Source: Polycyclovorans sp.
Lineage (GTDB): Bacteria; Pseudomonadota; Gammaproteobacteria; Nevskiales; Nevskiaceae
Direction: 5' to 3'
DNA length: 64,000 nt
Assembly (NCBI GenBank): GCA_002706265.1
Contig: PAKU01000015.1
Coordinates: 1 to 64,000 of the forward strand
The position numbers were made by a program, and so were the translations under genes. Numbering within the stretch: position 1 is the first letter of the stretch; every line of letters starts with the position of its first letter. The notes beneath the pieces are model-generated. The model was not told where the DNA came from and did not search any database. It worked only from the letters and a program-made list of their open reading frames with translations. Of the stretch, positions 8,504-15,720 are shown one piece after another.

Positions 8504-8782
8504 ATGAAACTTGAGAGCCATATCCGCCCCATCAGCTATTTGAAGGCCCACGCTGCCGAGATCGTGCGGTCCTTGGGCGAAAGCGGAGCGCCCATGGTCA
8601 TCACCCAGAACGGGCACGCCAAAGCGGTGCTTCAAGACGTCCATTCTTACGAGCAAACCCAGGAAACGCTGGCCCTGCTCAAGATACTAGCCCTCGGTCA
8701 GCAGCAGGTTGCCGATGGCAAGGTCATGGGCCTGGATGAGGCCTTTGACCGGGCACGGGGCAAGCGCCGGAACGCCGCGTGA
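8504..8782 (+). CDS. antitoxin, Phd/YefM family
   Basis: 92 aa. The Phd/YefM DNA-binding fold is visible: ISYLKAHAAEIVRSLGES, then PMVITQNGHAKAVLQDVHSYE, with the typical P-x-x-I-T-x-N-G-x-x-x-A-V signature. The C-terminal part should wrap and neutralise the toxin encoded next. Its stop overlaps the toxin start (GTGA), indicating translational coupling. The pair forms the only cargo of the repeat-bounded module at the tRNA-Arg locus, where such modules can stabilise the island. A truncated paralogue lies at 10993-11208. Confidence 0.9.
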   Translation: MKLESHIRPISYLKAHAAEIVRSLGESGAPMVITQNGHAKAVLQDVHSYEQTQETLALLKILALGQQQVADGKVMGLDEAFDRARGKRRNAA

Positions 8783-9102
8783 GCGTCACGGTCGTTCTCA
8801 CCGAGGACGCCGCGCGCGACCTCGGTGAGATTCAAGATTATGTTGAGAAACAAGATGGCCGCATCAAAGCAGATCGTCTGCTGGATGGCCTAAGGGGCGT
8901 ACTGGCCAAGCTCAGCGATGTTCCAACGCGGGGCGAGTATCCGCCGGAGCTTTCGGCGTTGGGCATCAAGCAATTCCGGCAAGTCCACTACAAGCCTTAC
9001 CGGGCCGTCTACCAAGTGCTGGACACGATGGTCGTCGTGATGCTGATCGCCGATGGGCGCAGAGACATGCGGCAACTGTTGGAGCGGCGACTGCTCGGTT
9101 GA
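8779..9102 (+). CDS. toxin, RelE/ParE superfamily
   Basis: 107 aa starting with GTG that overlaps the antitoxin stop by 4 nt. Pattern of the RelE/ParE fold: LTEDAARDLGEIQDYV (first helices), then FRQVHYKPYRAVYQVLDTMVVVMLIADGRRDMRQLLERRLLG, the conserved beta-sheet with R-V-x-Y and the terminal helix. Whether it cleaves mRNA on the ribosome (RelE) or poisons gyrase (ParE) cannot be decided by sight; the C-terminal R-D-x-x-x-L-L-x-R-R-L resembles ParE-like members. Co-transcribed with the upstream antitoxin. Confidence 0.88.
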   Translation: MSVTVVLTEDAARDLGEIQDYVEKQDGRIKADRLLDGLRGVLAKLSDVPTRGEYPPELSALGIKQFRQVHYKPYRAVYQVLDTMVVVMLIADGRRDMRQLLERRLLG

Positions 9103-9159
9103 TGCTTCGCAAGGTGCCGTTCAAAACCAGCACACTGCACGCCAAGAGTTCTGATTTTC

Positions 9160-9285
9160 ATCCTGTCGGGCGCACCAAATCAAGGACTTACGACTCTCAA
9201 ATCGCCCCGATGAGTCGTTTCTTCAAAAAGCAAAGGGTCAATCCATGCATATGGGGCTGACCCTTTTCTTCATCCGGGCACAAAT
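9160..9285 (+). repeat. right 126-bp direct repeat (att-like)
   Basis: Second copy of 8106-8230. It begins with the last 18 nt of tRNA-Arg including CCA (9160-9177) and carries the same two hairpins. The differences (for example G at 9184 against T at 8130, and one inserted base near 9257) show some divergence since duplication. It ends just before the convergent ParE-like toxin gene. Confidence 0.92.
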
Positions 9286-9318
9286 GAGGGTTTGGTGTTG
9301 GCGTCCGTCCAATCCTCG

Positions 9319-9633
9319 CTACCCGTCATCGCCATCGAAATCTCGCCCATACCCTGCCTCGCGCTGCGATCTGATGGCAAGGACGAAAACGGTGTCTATT
9401 GCGGGTGCGTAGTGGTAGAGCGCCACGTAGCCCTGAGCACCCCGCCCGATGATCAACTCTCTTAGCGATTGACGACAGGGTCTGCCGATGAGCGGGCTTG
9501 AAGCCAACAGATCTAGTGCCGCGATGATGGCGTCGATTCGTTCCGCAGGCAGGTCAGCATCATGGTCGAGAAGGTGTTGCACGATGCGGTCAAGGTCGGC
9601 GGTGATCTCGGGTGCAAGCTCGATCCTAGTCAC
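9319..9633 (-). CDS. toxin, RelE/ParE superfamily
   Basis: 104 aa when started at GTG 9633, which overlaps the end of the upstream antitoxin by 8 nt; a longer in-frame extension to 9714 lies wholly inside the antitoxin gene and is unlikely. Typical ParE features: a first helix with ITADLDRIVQHLLDHDA, a middle segment SSPLIGRPCRQSLRELIIGRGAQGYVALYHY, and a final strand VFVLAIRSQREAGY. These resemble plasmid-stabilisation RelE/ParE toxins. It forms the second TA pair in the strip, transcribed opposite to the first and third. Confidence 0.85.
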   Translation of the reverse strand: MTRIELAPEITADLDRIVQHLLDHDADLPAERIDAIIAALDLLASSPLIGRPCRQSLRELIIGRGAQGYVALYHYAPAIDTVFVLAIRSQREAGYGRDFDGDDG

Positions 9634-9919
9634 GCGGACCCGCGATCTTCCGCGACTTAGGCCGTTTCGCAGGACCTCCGTTGATGCGGGCCTTGAGGTA
9701 GCCACGCATGTCATCCCAACTCACTGACTTCCCCGACTCAGCGAGATGAGTCAGGCGTGTTTCGGCCATGTCGTAGAACGCAGCGCGCCGCTCGCTGCTC
9801 TCGGTTTTCTCGGCGATGGCCTCCAGAATCAAAGCGTGTGGCGTGAGGCCTTGGGACTTGGCCGCCCTCTGGACACGCGCCTTCAAGTCCTCTGACAAGC
9901 GAATGGTGGTGGTGGACAC
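9626..9919 (-). CDS. antitoxin, ribbon-helix-helix (CopG/Arc-like)
   Basis: 97 aa from GTG 9919, chosen because AGGAG sits 8 nt upstream, whereas the longer TTG start at 9940 has none. The N-terminus STTTIRLSEDLKARVQRAA followed by GLTPHALILEAI is a ribbon-helix-helix DNA-binding motif. The charged C-terminal tail (WDDMRGYLKARINGG) probably binds the toxin. Coupled to the ParE-like toxin by overlap; likely autoregulated. Confidence 0.85.
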   Translation of the reverse strand: MSTTTIRLSEDLKARVQRAAKSQGLTPHALILEAIAEKTESSERRAAFYDMAETRLTHLAESGKSVSWDDMRGYLKARINGGPAKRPKSRKIAGPRD

Positions 9920-10071
9920 GTGCGACGCTCCTGACAGCAATGGGCAGATCGTAGCACTAATGTGTCACAACTCGGAACTGACGCCTTTGCAAGACCTCAT
10001 TACGGTGAGTGCCTAACCTCACGGGAAGACGTATTACGATCGTGCTTGCTTGTTCACATTGCGCACAAACC

Positions 10072-10215
10072 ATGACGACTCGCCCGAGACTCGTAGGCCA
10101 CTCTGCTCCCCATGTGCGGCCGCAGGTTCTTTGCTACGCCCTCTATCTGGCCCTGTTTATCGGCGGCATGGCATTGATTGCTCGTTGGTCGCCCGGCTCA
10201 TTTCAAGAAGAGTGA
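10072..10215 (+). CDS. possible small single-span membrane protein
   Basis: 47 aa from ATG 10072 with a continuous hydrophobic stretch (VLCYALYLALFIGGMALIA) near the C-terminus. No ribosome site or homologue is recognised, and the reading frame extends upstream to 10009 with an alternative start. It may be chance or a remnant in the accessory strip. The surrounding interval 9920-10316 otherwise holds only the promoter regions of the flanking TA operons. Confidence 0.25.
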   Translation: MTTRPRLVGHSAPHVRPQVLCYALYLALFIGGMALIARWSPGSFQEE

Positions 10216-10277
10216 ACAAAGTCTGACGCAGTGGCGCTTCGCCGCTTCAAATGGATCCCGGTGGATCCCCATATCTA

Positions 10278-10304
10278 CGTCATCGACATACGTGCGTCAT
10301 TGAC
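10278..10304 (+). promoter_or_regulatory. direct repeat upstream of higBA-like operon
   Basis: CGTCATCGAC (10278-10287) and CGTCATTGAC (10295-10304) match at 9 of 10 positions with start-to-start spacing of 17 bp, immediately before the toxin gene. Candidate HigA-type operator or promoter. Confidence 0.4.
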
Positions 10305-10316
10305 CCACAATGAAGC

Positions 10317-10628
10317 ATGATGTTTCAGGAAACGCCGGTCTTCACAAGGCTCATCAAGGAATTAATGGATGACGACCTGTATCGGCAGCTACAAAACTTT
10401 CTGATTGAGCAGCCGGATGCTGGCGACATCATCGAAAGGACCGGTGGACTTCAGACAATTCGGTGGAAGCTGCCGGGCACAGGCAAGCGTAACGGCGTCC
10501 GGGTGATCTATTGCTGGCGAGTGGCCGAGGCCCAAATCCTCTTGCTGCTGGTCTATGCGAAATCCGAGGCCGATGACCTTTCACCGGCACAGAAGAATCA
10601 ACTCCGTTTGATCGTGGAGAATTGGTGA
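10317..10628 (+). CDS. higB: toxin, HigB-2/RelE-like
   Basis: 103 aa (ATG ATG start; either codon possible). The pattern ETPVFTRLIKELMDDDLYRQLQNFL, then GDIIERTGGLQTIRWKLPGTGKRNGVRVIYCW and ILLLLVYAKSEADDLSPAQKNQL is characteristic of the HigB-2/YgjN-like RelE toxins that cut mRNA during translation. It precedes its antitoxin, the reverse order typical of hig modules, with stop and start overlapping (TGATG). Confidence 0.87.
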   Translation: MMFQETPVFTRLIKELMDDDLYRQLQNFLIEQPDAGDIIERTGGLQTIRWKLPGTGKRNGVRVIYCWRVAEAQILLLLVYAKSEADDLSPAQKNQLRLIVENW

Positions 10629-10924
10629 TGAAGAAGACGTTATTCAATCAACTGCTTGAAAGCGTGCAGCAGGCCGATGAAATCGTGCGTGGCGAGCGCC
10701 AGCCGTCGCGTGAGTTTTTCGTCGACGCGGCCAAGGTCAAGCAGGTCCGTGCGATCACCAAGCTAAGCCAGGCGAAATTTGCCGCCGTGCTGCAGGTGGA
10801 CGTGGGAACCCTGCGCAACTGGGAGCAAGGCCGTCGCAATCCGACGGGTCCAGCGAAAGCCCTGCTTCGTGCCATCCAAGCAGATCCGACAAACGTCCTG
10901 CGCGCCTTGCGGGCAGAGGTCTAA
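10628..10924 (+). CDS. higA: antitoxin, HigA/NadS-like XRE helix-turn-helix
   Basis: 98 aa from ATG 10628, overlapping the toxin stop. The XRE/Cro-type HTH spans about residues 40-80: VKQVRAITKLSQAKFAAVL, then VGTLRNWEQGRRNPTGPAKALLRAI. It is a DNA-binding antitoxin that represses the operon and blocks the RelE-like toxin. Downstream there is no further intact gene until the MocR regulator. Confidence 0.88.
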   Translation: MKKTLFNQLLESVQQADEIVRGERQPSREFFVDAAKVKQVRAITKLSQAKFAAVLQVDVGTLRNWEQGRRNPTGPAKALLRAIQADPTNVLRALRAEV

Positions 10925-10992
10925 GCCGAGAGCCTGCTTTCCAGCGGCACGCAGCAGGTCAGGGACAGCGGCAGAATCACTGGATCTCACCG

Positions 10993-11208
10993 CACGCGGC
11001 CCAAATCGTGAGGTCCTTGGGCGAAAGCGGCGCGCCCATGGTCATCACCCAGAACGGGCACGCCAAAGCGGTGCTTCAGGGCGTTCACTCCTGCGCACAA
11101 ACCCAGGAAACTTTGGCCCTGCTGAAGCTTCTGGCCCTCGGCCCGCAACAGGTCGCCGATGGCAAGGTCATGAGCTTGGAAGAAGCCTTTGACCGGGCAA
11201 GGGGCTAA
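10993..11208 (+). pseudogene. truncated Phd/YefM antitoxin copy
   Basis: The DNA is clearly homologous to the internal part of the antitoxin gene at 8504-8782 but lacks its start codon, ribosome site and first 12-15 codons. It reads HAAQIVRSLGESGAPM and continues to an early TAA relative to the intact copy. The sequence before about 10990 is unrelated, so the 5' end and promoter were lost. Confidence 0.82.
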
Positions 11209-11222
11209 AACCAGAAGGCCGC

Positions 11223-11272
11223 GTGAGCGGCACGGTCGTTCTCACCGAGGACGCGGCGCGCGACCTCGGTCT
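11223..11272 (+). pseudogene. 5' remnant of RelE/ParE toxin gene
   Basis: The first 16-17 codons of the toxin at 8779 recur here (GTG start, then VVLTEDAARDLG), with similarity ending abruptly near 11272. That point is 10 bp before the stop codon of the MocR gene, marking the right edge of the accessory strip. Confidence 0.82.
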
Positions 11273-11281
11273 GCGGTGCGG

Positions 11282-12682
11282 TCACATCACGCGCGATGCG
11301 ACTGCGGGCGACTGCTCGACGGCGTCTTCGATGATTTCCAGCGTGTGGCGGCATTCGGCGCGGCTGGCGGGGCCGCCGAGGCAGACGCGCACCGCTTCGG
11401 GGACCGGGCCGCTGATCGTGAAGGTGTCGGCCACCACGACGCCGACGCCGTGTGCGCGCAGGTGCGTGGCGAACTCGATGCGGCTCCAGGGTTGCGGCAC
11501 CTGCAGCCACAGGTGAAAGGCTTCCGGCTTGGTCGCGTAGTCGGCGCGGCGCAGCACCTGCCGCGCGATCTGCTGGCGTGCGCGGGATTCCTCGCGGATC
11601 GCCAGCGTCGCCTCCTGCACGGTGCCGTCGTTGATCCAGCGCGTGGCCAGCCGCGTCATGAACGGCGAGGCCATCACCGTGGTCGTGCGCAGCGTTGCAG
11701 CCAGTCGCGCCACATAGCGTGCATTCGGCGCGGCCAGATAGCCGATGCGCAGCCCGGCGCCCACACACTTGGCGAACCCGCTGACGTAGAAGGTCAGCTC
11801 TGGTGCCAGCGCGGCCAGCGACAGCGCCGGCTGCTCTGGCAGCTCGGCGTAGGGATCGTCCTCGATGATCGGCACGCTGTAGCGCCGCGCGATCTCGGCG
11901 ACCGCTTCGCGCCGCGCGCGCGACATGATCGCCGTGGTGGGATTGTTCAGGGTCGGATTCAGATACAGCGCTTTCGGCAGATCCGCTGCACACAGCGCGC
12001 CGAAGGCGTCGGGGTCCAGGCCGTCGTCATCGGCCGGCAGGCCGACCAGCCGGATGCCCAGCTGCGCCGCCAGCCCCTTGATCCCCGCATAGGTCACCGC
12101 TTCGCAGGCAATCGAGTCGCCAGCGCGGGCCAGGACCGTGAACAAGGCCAGCAGCGCACCCTGCACGCCGGGGCAGACCAGCACGCGCGAGGCGTCAAGG
12201 TTCGGCACATGACGCGACAGCCACTGTGCGCCGGCCTCGCGTTCCTCGTGCGTGCCGCCGAACTCGTGATAGCGCAGCAGCGTGTGCAGATCGGCCTCCT
12301 GTGCCAGATCGGCGATGCCCTGTCGCAGGTGCTGCAGCAGCGCGGCGTCGTGCGGCTCCGGCGGCATGTTCATCGTCATGTCGATCATGCTCAGCGGCGG
12401 GCTGCGCCGCACCGGGCCGGCCTTGACCCACTCACGGACGAAGGTGCCGCGCCCGGCCTGCGCGTCGATCAGGCCGCGCTGCTGCGCCTCGGCATAACCC
12501 CGGGCGACGGTGGTGAAGTTCAGGCCCAGCGCGCCGGCCAGCGCGCGCAGGGTCGGCAGGCGCTGGTTGGCGGCGAGCTTGCCCGACTGGATGTCGTCCG
12601 CCAGCGCGTCGGCCAGCGCCAGGTACGCAGGCCTGGCACTGCTGCGGACCGCGGCGGCCCAGCGGCTGGCTTCGTTCGACAT
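11282..12682 (-). CDS. MocR-type regulator (GntR HTH plus PLP aminotransferase-like domain)
   Basis: 466 aa from ATG 12682; the reading frame extends to 12856 but the protein proper begins at MSNEASRWAA. A winged-helix GntR domain is at about 15-85 (YLALADALADDIQSGKL, LPTLRALAGALGLN, VARGYAEAQQRGLI), then a fold-type-I aminotransferase domain with CPGVQGALLALF, NPTLNNPT and the PLP-binding Lys305 in SGFAKCVGAGLRIGY. MocR proteins sense PLP or amino-acid-type ligands and usually control a neighbouring divergent gene. Here the divergent target would be the Nit1C cluster, across a 458-bp interval. Regulation of that cluster is inference. Confidence 0.9.
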   Translation of the reverse strand: MSNEASRWAAAVRSSARPAYLALADALADDIQSGKLAANQRLPTLRALAGALGLNFTTVARGYAEAQQRGLIDAQAGRGTFVREWVKAGPVRRSPPLSMIDMTMNMPPEPHDAALLQHLRQGIADLAQEADLHTLLRYHEFGGTHEEREAGAQWLSRHVPNLDASRVLVCPGVQGALLALFTVLARAGDSIACEAVTYAGIKGLAAQLGIRLVGLPADDDGLDPDAFGALCAADLPKALYLNPTLNNPTTAIMSRARREAVAEIARRYSVPIIEDDPYAELPEQPALSLAALAPELTFYVSGFAKCVGAGLRIGYLAAPNARYVARLAATLRTTTVMASPFMTRLATRWINDGTVQEATLAIREESRARQQIARQVLRRADYATKPEAFHLWLQVPQPWSRIEFATHLRAHGVGVVVADTFTISGPVPEAVRVCLGGPASRAECRHTLEIIEDAVEQSPAVASRVM

Positions 12683-12869
12683 GGATGGGCTCGCTGATCG
12701 TGCGGGGGCGGCGGATTGATGGCGGTTTGATGCAATCAATGAACGTGCCACCTGCCGCCGCATGATCGGATTGCGCTGGCTGACGGGCCGGGACCCGATG
12801 CGAATCCAGCCCCCATCAGGCCATTGAATGCCCCGCGCGATGCAGATTGATCGCATGCCGACAGATCAA

Positions 12870-12917
12870 TTGTTGCACCACGCCGGACGATTGCTGCACT
12901 TGTTGCGTGCTGTTGCG
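12870..12917. promoter_or_regulatory. helically phased TGTTGC repeats in the MocR/nitB interval
   Basis: TGTTGCA at 12871, TGCTGCA at 12892, TGTTGCG at 12901 and TGTTGCG at 12911 lie about 10-11 bp multiples apart. They are about 150-195 bp upstream of the sigma-54 promoter and about 190-235 bp upstream of the MocR start codon. They could be regulator sites: an activator upstream sequence or MocR direct repeats. The 458-bp interval contains no other gene. Confidence 0.4.
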
Positions 12918-13029
12918 CGGGGCTTTGGTGCACCGACTGTGGCGGCTTCTGTCGCGGTGTGGTCGCGGTTCAGGCAGACGCGCCGCAGGCTCAGGGAATA
13001 TTCGTTTGCCAATCATCGATGTCTCGCAT

Positions 13030-13045
13030 TGATCGGGCCTGATCA
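13030..13045. promoter_or_regulatory. imperfect palindrome next to the sigma-54 promoter
   Basis: TGATCGGGCCTGATCA reads as an inverted repeat with 6 of 8 base pairs symmetric, 20 bp upstream of the -24 element. Candidate operator for a regulator of the nit operon; no known family match is claimed. Confidence 0.35.
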
Positions 13046-13064
13046 CGACCATCACCCGATCGAT

Positions 13065-13079
13065 TGGCACATCCGTTGC
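13065..13079 (+). promoter_or_regulatory. sigma-54 (-24/-12) promoter of the Nit1C operon
   Basis: TGGCAC-N5-TTGC with exactly 10 bp between the invariant GG (13066-13067) and GC (13078-13079), preceded by T. This is near the RpoN consensus. The expected start is about 13090, giving a leader of roughly 50 nt with GGAGAG before the nitB ATG. Sigma-54 control fits a nitrogen-scavenging operon and needs an enhancer-binding activator, which is not encoded in this window. Confidence 0.8.
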
Positions 13080-13140
13080 GCCTTGACTCCCATCGCCGCC
13101 GCACAGGTGGCGGCAGACCACCGCAACCGGAGAGACAACC

Positions 13141-13623
13141 ATGCCCACAGTGACCACACCCGCGCACAAGAGCGGCGATTTCTTCGTCGATTACGAAGAG
13201 AAGGTTTTCGAGGACGTCAAGGCCGCGCCCGGCGAAAAGGCGCTGATCACCTTTCACACGGTGGCGTTCGAAGGCTCCATCGGCCTGGTCAATCTGCTGC
13301 AGGCCAAGCGCCTCATCCGCAAGGGCTTCGAGACCTCGGTGCTGCTGTACGGCCCGGGCGTCACCCTGGGCCTGCAACGCGGCTTCCCCACCCTGGGCGA
13401 CGAAGCCTTCCCCGGACATCAGAATTTCGCCAACCAGATGAAGGCGATCATGGACGAGGGCGGCAAGATCTACGCCTGCCGGTTTGCGCTGCAGGCGCTG
13501 TACGGGCACGGCGAACCGTCGCTGCTGCCGGGCATCCGCCCGATCAACCCGCTGGACGTGCTCGACCTGGTGCTGCTGCACCGCAAGGACGGCGCGTTCA
13601 TTCTCGACACCTGGACGCTGTAG
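13141..13623 (+). CDS. nitB: MSMEG_0572-family protein of Nit1C cluster (NitB)
   Basis: 160 aa, preceded by GGAGAG. It has the [18 protein letters not shown] start and [18 protein letters not shown] segment characteristic of the MSMEG_0572/sll0783-type family, always found with the nitrilase and radical SAM proteins of Nit1C clusters. The biochemical role is unknown; in published work on Pseudomonas cyanotrophy the cluster genes are co-induced by cyanide. A DsrE-like fold seems possible from the alternating strands and Gly-rich turns ([17 protein letters not shown]), but this is inference. First gene of the operon, downstream of the sigma-54 promoter. Confidence 0.88.
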   Translation: MPTVTTPAHKSGDFFVDYEEKVFEDVKAAPGEKALITFHTVAFEGSIGLVNLLQAKRLIRKGFETSVLLYGPGVTLGLQRGFPTLGDEAFPGHQNFANQMKAIMDEGGKIYACRFALQALYGHGEPSLLPGIRPINPLDVLDLVLLHRKDGAFILDTWTL

Positions 13624-13632
13624 CGCGCCGTC

Positions 13633-14685
13633 ATGTCCCGCATCGTCAAGGCCGCCGCGGTGCAGTTGTCGCCGGTGCTCGGCAGTCGCGAAGGCACGGT
13701 CGCCAAGGTCGTGGCCGCGATCGCCGAGGCCGCGCGGCAGGGTGCCGAGCTGCTGGTGTTCCCCGAAACGGTGGTGCCGTACTACCCGTACTTCTCGTTC
13801 ATCACGCCGGCGGTTGCCATGGGGCCGGCGCACCTGACGCTGTACGAGCAGGCGGTGACGGTGCCGGGCGCCACCACCCATGCGGTGGCCGCGGCGGCGC
13901 GGGAACACGGCGTGGTGGTGGTGCTCGGGGTCAACGAGCGCGACCACGGCACGCTCTACAACACCCAGCTGGTGTTCGACGCCGACGGCGCGCTGGTGCT
14001 GAAGCGCCGCAAGATCACGCCGACCTATCACGAGCGCATGGTCTGGGGCCAGGGCGACGGCAGCGGCCTGAAAACGGTCGACACCGCCGTTGGCCGGCTC
14101 GGCGCGCTGGCGTGCTGGGAGCATTACAACCCGCTGGCGCGCTACAGCCTGATGGCGCAACACGAGCAGATTCACTGCGCCCAATTCCCCGGCTCGCTGG
14201 TCGGGCCGATCTTTGCCGAGCAGATGGAAGTGACGATGCGCCACCACGCGCTTGAGTCCGGCTGCTTCGTCGTCAACGCCACCGGCTGGCTGAGCGAGGC
14301 GCAGATTGCCCAGGTGACGCCCGACCCGACGCTGCAGAAGGCGATGCGCGGCGGCTGCTACACCGCCATCATCTCGCCCGACGGCAGGCATCTGTGCGCG
14401 CCGCTGCGCGAAGGCGAGGGCCTGATCGTCGCCGACCTGGATTTTGCGCTCATCACCAAGCGCAAACGGATGATGGACTCGGTCGGGCATTACGCGCGAC
14501 CGGAACTGCTGTCGCTGAATCTGGACGCCCGTGCCGCGACGCCGATGCGCGCCGAGGCGACGTCTGCCGCACCCACCGATACGCCGCAACGGAGCACGCG
14601 CCATGGGCAAACCGATGCCTTCCCCGATGAGCCTGAACCACGCGTTGATCTCGGACCTGCAATCGCACGGACTGCGACTGGCTGA
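13633..14685 (+). CDS. nitC: nitrilase of Nit1C cluster (NitC)
   Basis: 350 aa carbon-nitrogen hydrolase. The catalytic triad is visible as Glu45 ([15 protein letters not shown]), Lys127 ([10 protein letters not shown]) and Cys161 ([10 protein letters not shown]), matching aliphatic/aromatic nitrilases of the sll0784 type; CWEHY is the true-nitrilase motif rather than the amidase form. It hydrolyses nitriles to carboxylate plus ammonia. In Nit1C biology the substrate is thought to be a nitrile formed by chemical trapping of cyanide with a metabolite, but it is not established. Begins 9 bp after nitB. The C-terminal end (after about residue 325) overlaps the start of the radical SAM gene by 83 bp. 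Confidence 0.93.
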   Translation: MSRIVKAAAVQLSPVLGSREGTVAKVVAAIAEAARQGAELLVFPETVVPYYPYFSFITPAVAMGPAHLTLYEQAVTVPGATTHAVAAAAREHGVVVVLGVNERDHGTLYNTQLVFDADGALVLKRRKITPTYHERMVWGQGDGSGLKTVDTAVGRLGALACWEHYNPLARYSLMAQHEQIHCAQFPGSLVGPIFAEQMEVTMRHHALESGCFVVNATGWLSEAQIAQVTPDPTLQKAMRGGCYTAIISPDGRHLCAPLREGEGLIVADLDFALITKRKRMMDSVGHYARPELLSLNLDARAATPMRAEATSAAPTDTPQRSTRHGQTDAFPDEPEPRVDLGPAIARTATG

Positions 14686-15718
14686 TCCCGACCTCGGCGC
14701 GCCGAGCCGCCGCGGCGGCGCCGGGCCGTCGGACCACAAGGCCGTCGTCGTCGACGGCCACACGATCATGGTGCCGGTGCACACCGGCGCAGCTGCGCAG
14801 TCACCGTTCGAGACCGAACGCTCCGGCACTGCCGACGCGGTGGCGCTGAAACGCAACGGCATCGCCGTCGCGACCATCTCGTTCGCACCGCAGCCGAAGT
14901 TCACCCAACTGCACACCGCCGACGGCGTGCCCTACGGCCACATTGCGCAACTGCACGGTCGCGACGTGCTGGCGACCACGGTGCTGCAAACCTGCATCCG
15001 CTACGGCCGCCGCGACACCTCGTGCCAGTTCTGTTCAATCGGCGAATCGCTGGCGGCCGGACGCACGATCAACCGCAAGACGCCGGCGCATCTGGCCGAG
15101 GTTGCGAAGGCCGCGGTCGCGCTGGACGGCGTCAAACACATGGTGATGACCACCGGCACGCCGAACTTCACCGACCGTGGCGCCGCGATCCTCTGCGCGT
15201 CGGCGGCAGCGGTGAAGGCCGCGGTCGATCTGCCGATTCAGGCGCAGTGCGAACCGCCGGACGATCCGGTCTGGTTCGGGCGCCTCAGGGCCGCCGGCGT
15301 CGACAGCCTTGGCATGCACCTTGAAGCGGTCACGCCGGAGGTGCGGCAACGCATCATGCCGGGCAAGGCCGGCGTCAGCATCGAGCAGTACATGACCGCC
15401 TTCGCCGACGCGGTGAAGGTCTTCGGCCGCGGTCAGGTCAGCACCTACATCCTTGCCGGCCTCGGCGACACGCGCGAGGCCATTCTGGCGATGTGCGAAC
15501 GCCTGATCGCCCTCGGCGTGTATCCGTTCGTGGTGCCGTTCGTGCCCAACGCCGGCACGCCACTGGCCAAACACCCGCCGCCGAGCGCCGCGTTCATGCG
15601 TTCCATCCTGCAGCCGCTGGGCCGGATGCTGGTCGACGGCGGGCTGCGTTCGGCCCACATCAAGGCCGGCTGCGGGCGCTGCGGCGCCTGCTCGTCGCTG
15701 TCGGCATTCGAGACCTGA
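14603..15718 (+). CDS. nitD: radical SAM protein, MSMEG_0568 family (NitD)
   Basis: 371 aa from ATG 14603 (GGAG 8 nt upstream; the longer frame to 14531 lies inside nitC). The iron-sulfur ligands appear as C131-X9-C141-X2-C144 in [15 protein letters not shown], not the canonical CX3CX2C. The TIM-barrel part follows with [22 protein letters not shown] and [16 protein letters not shown]. The C-terminus carries a second cysteine group C357-X2-C360-X2-C363 (GCGRCGAC), possibly binding another cluster. It presumably performs a radical SAM-dependent step linked to the nitrile/cyanide pathway; the reaction is unknown. Fourth-base spacing to nitE is only 2 bp, so they are co-translated. Confidence 0.92.
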   Translation: MGKPMPSPMSLNHALISDLQSHGLRLADPDLGAPSRRGGAGPSDHKAVVVDGHTIMVPVHTGAAAQSPFETERSGTADAVALKRNGIAVATISFAPQPKFTQLHTADGVPYGHIAQLHGRDVLATTVLQTCIRYGRRDTSCQFCSIGESLAAGRTINRKTPAHLAEVAKAAVALDGVKHMVMTTGTPNFTDRGAAILCASAAAVKAAVDLPIQAQCEPPDDPVWFGRLRAAGVDSLGMHLEAVTPEVRQRIMPGKAGVSIEQYMTAFADAVKVFGRGQVSTYILAGLGDTREAILAMCERLIALGVYPFVVPFVPNAGTPLAKHPPPSAAFMRSILQPLGRMLVDGGLRSAHIKAGCGRCGACSSLSAFET

Positions 15719-15720
15719 AC

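Larger units (their letters stand above)
8124..9177 (+). mobile_element. 1,054-bp tRNA-associated toxin-antitoxin mini-island
   Basis: The DNA from just after the tRNA CCA to the second copy of that CCA is bounded by long direct repeats. Precise recombination between the repeats would remove 1,054 bp and leave tRNA-Arg intact. The only genes inside are the Phd/YefM antitoxin and RelE/ParE toxin; no integrase or transposase is present, so mobility would need to be supplied in trans or the element is a relic. The structure is seen directly; the mechanism is inference. Confidence 0.7.

Noticed and set aside
11282..12682. Aminotransferase enzyme as first gene of the nit region
   Set aside because: An N-terminal GntR winged helix is present, so it is a MocR regulator.
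12991..14916. 641-codon minus-strand frame opposite nitB and nitC
   Set aside because: Shadow of two well-supported enzymes with conserved active sites on the other strand.
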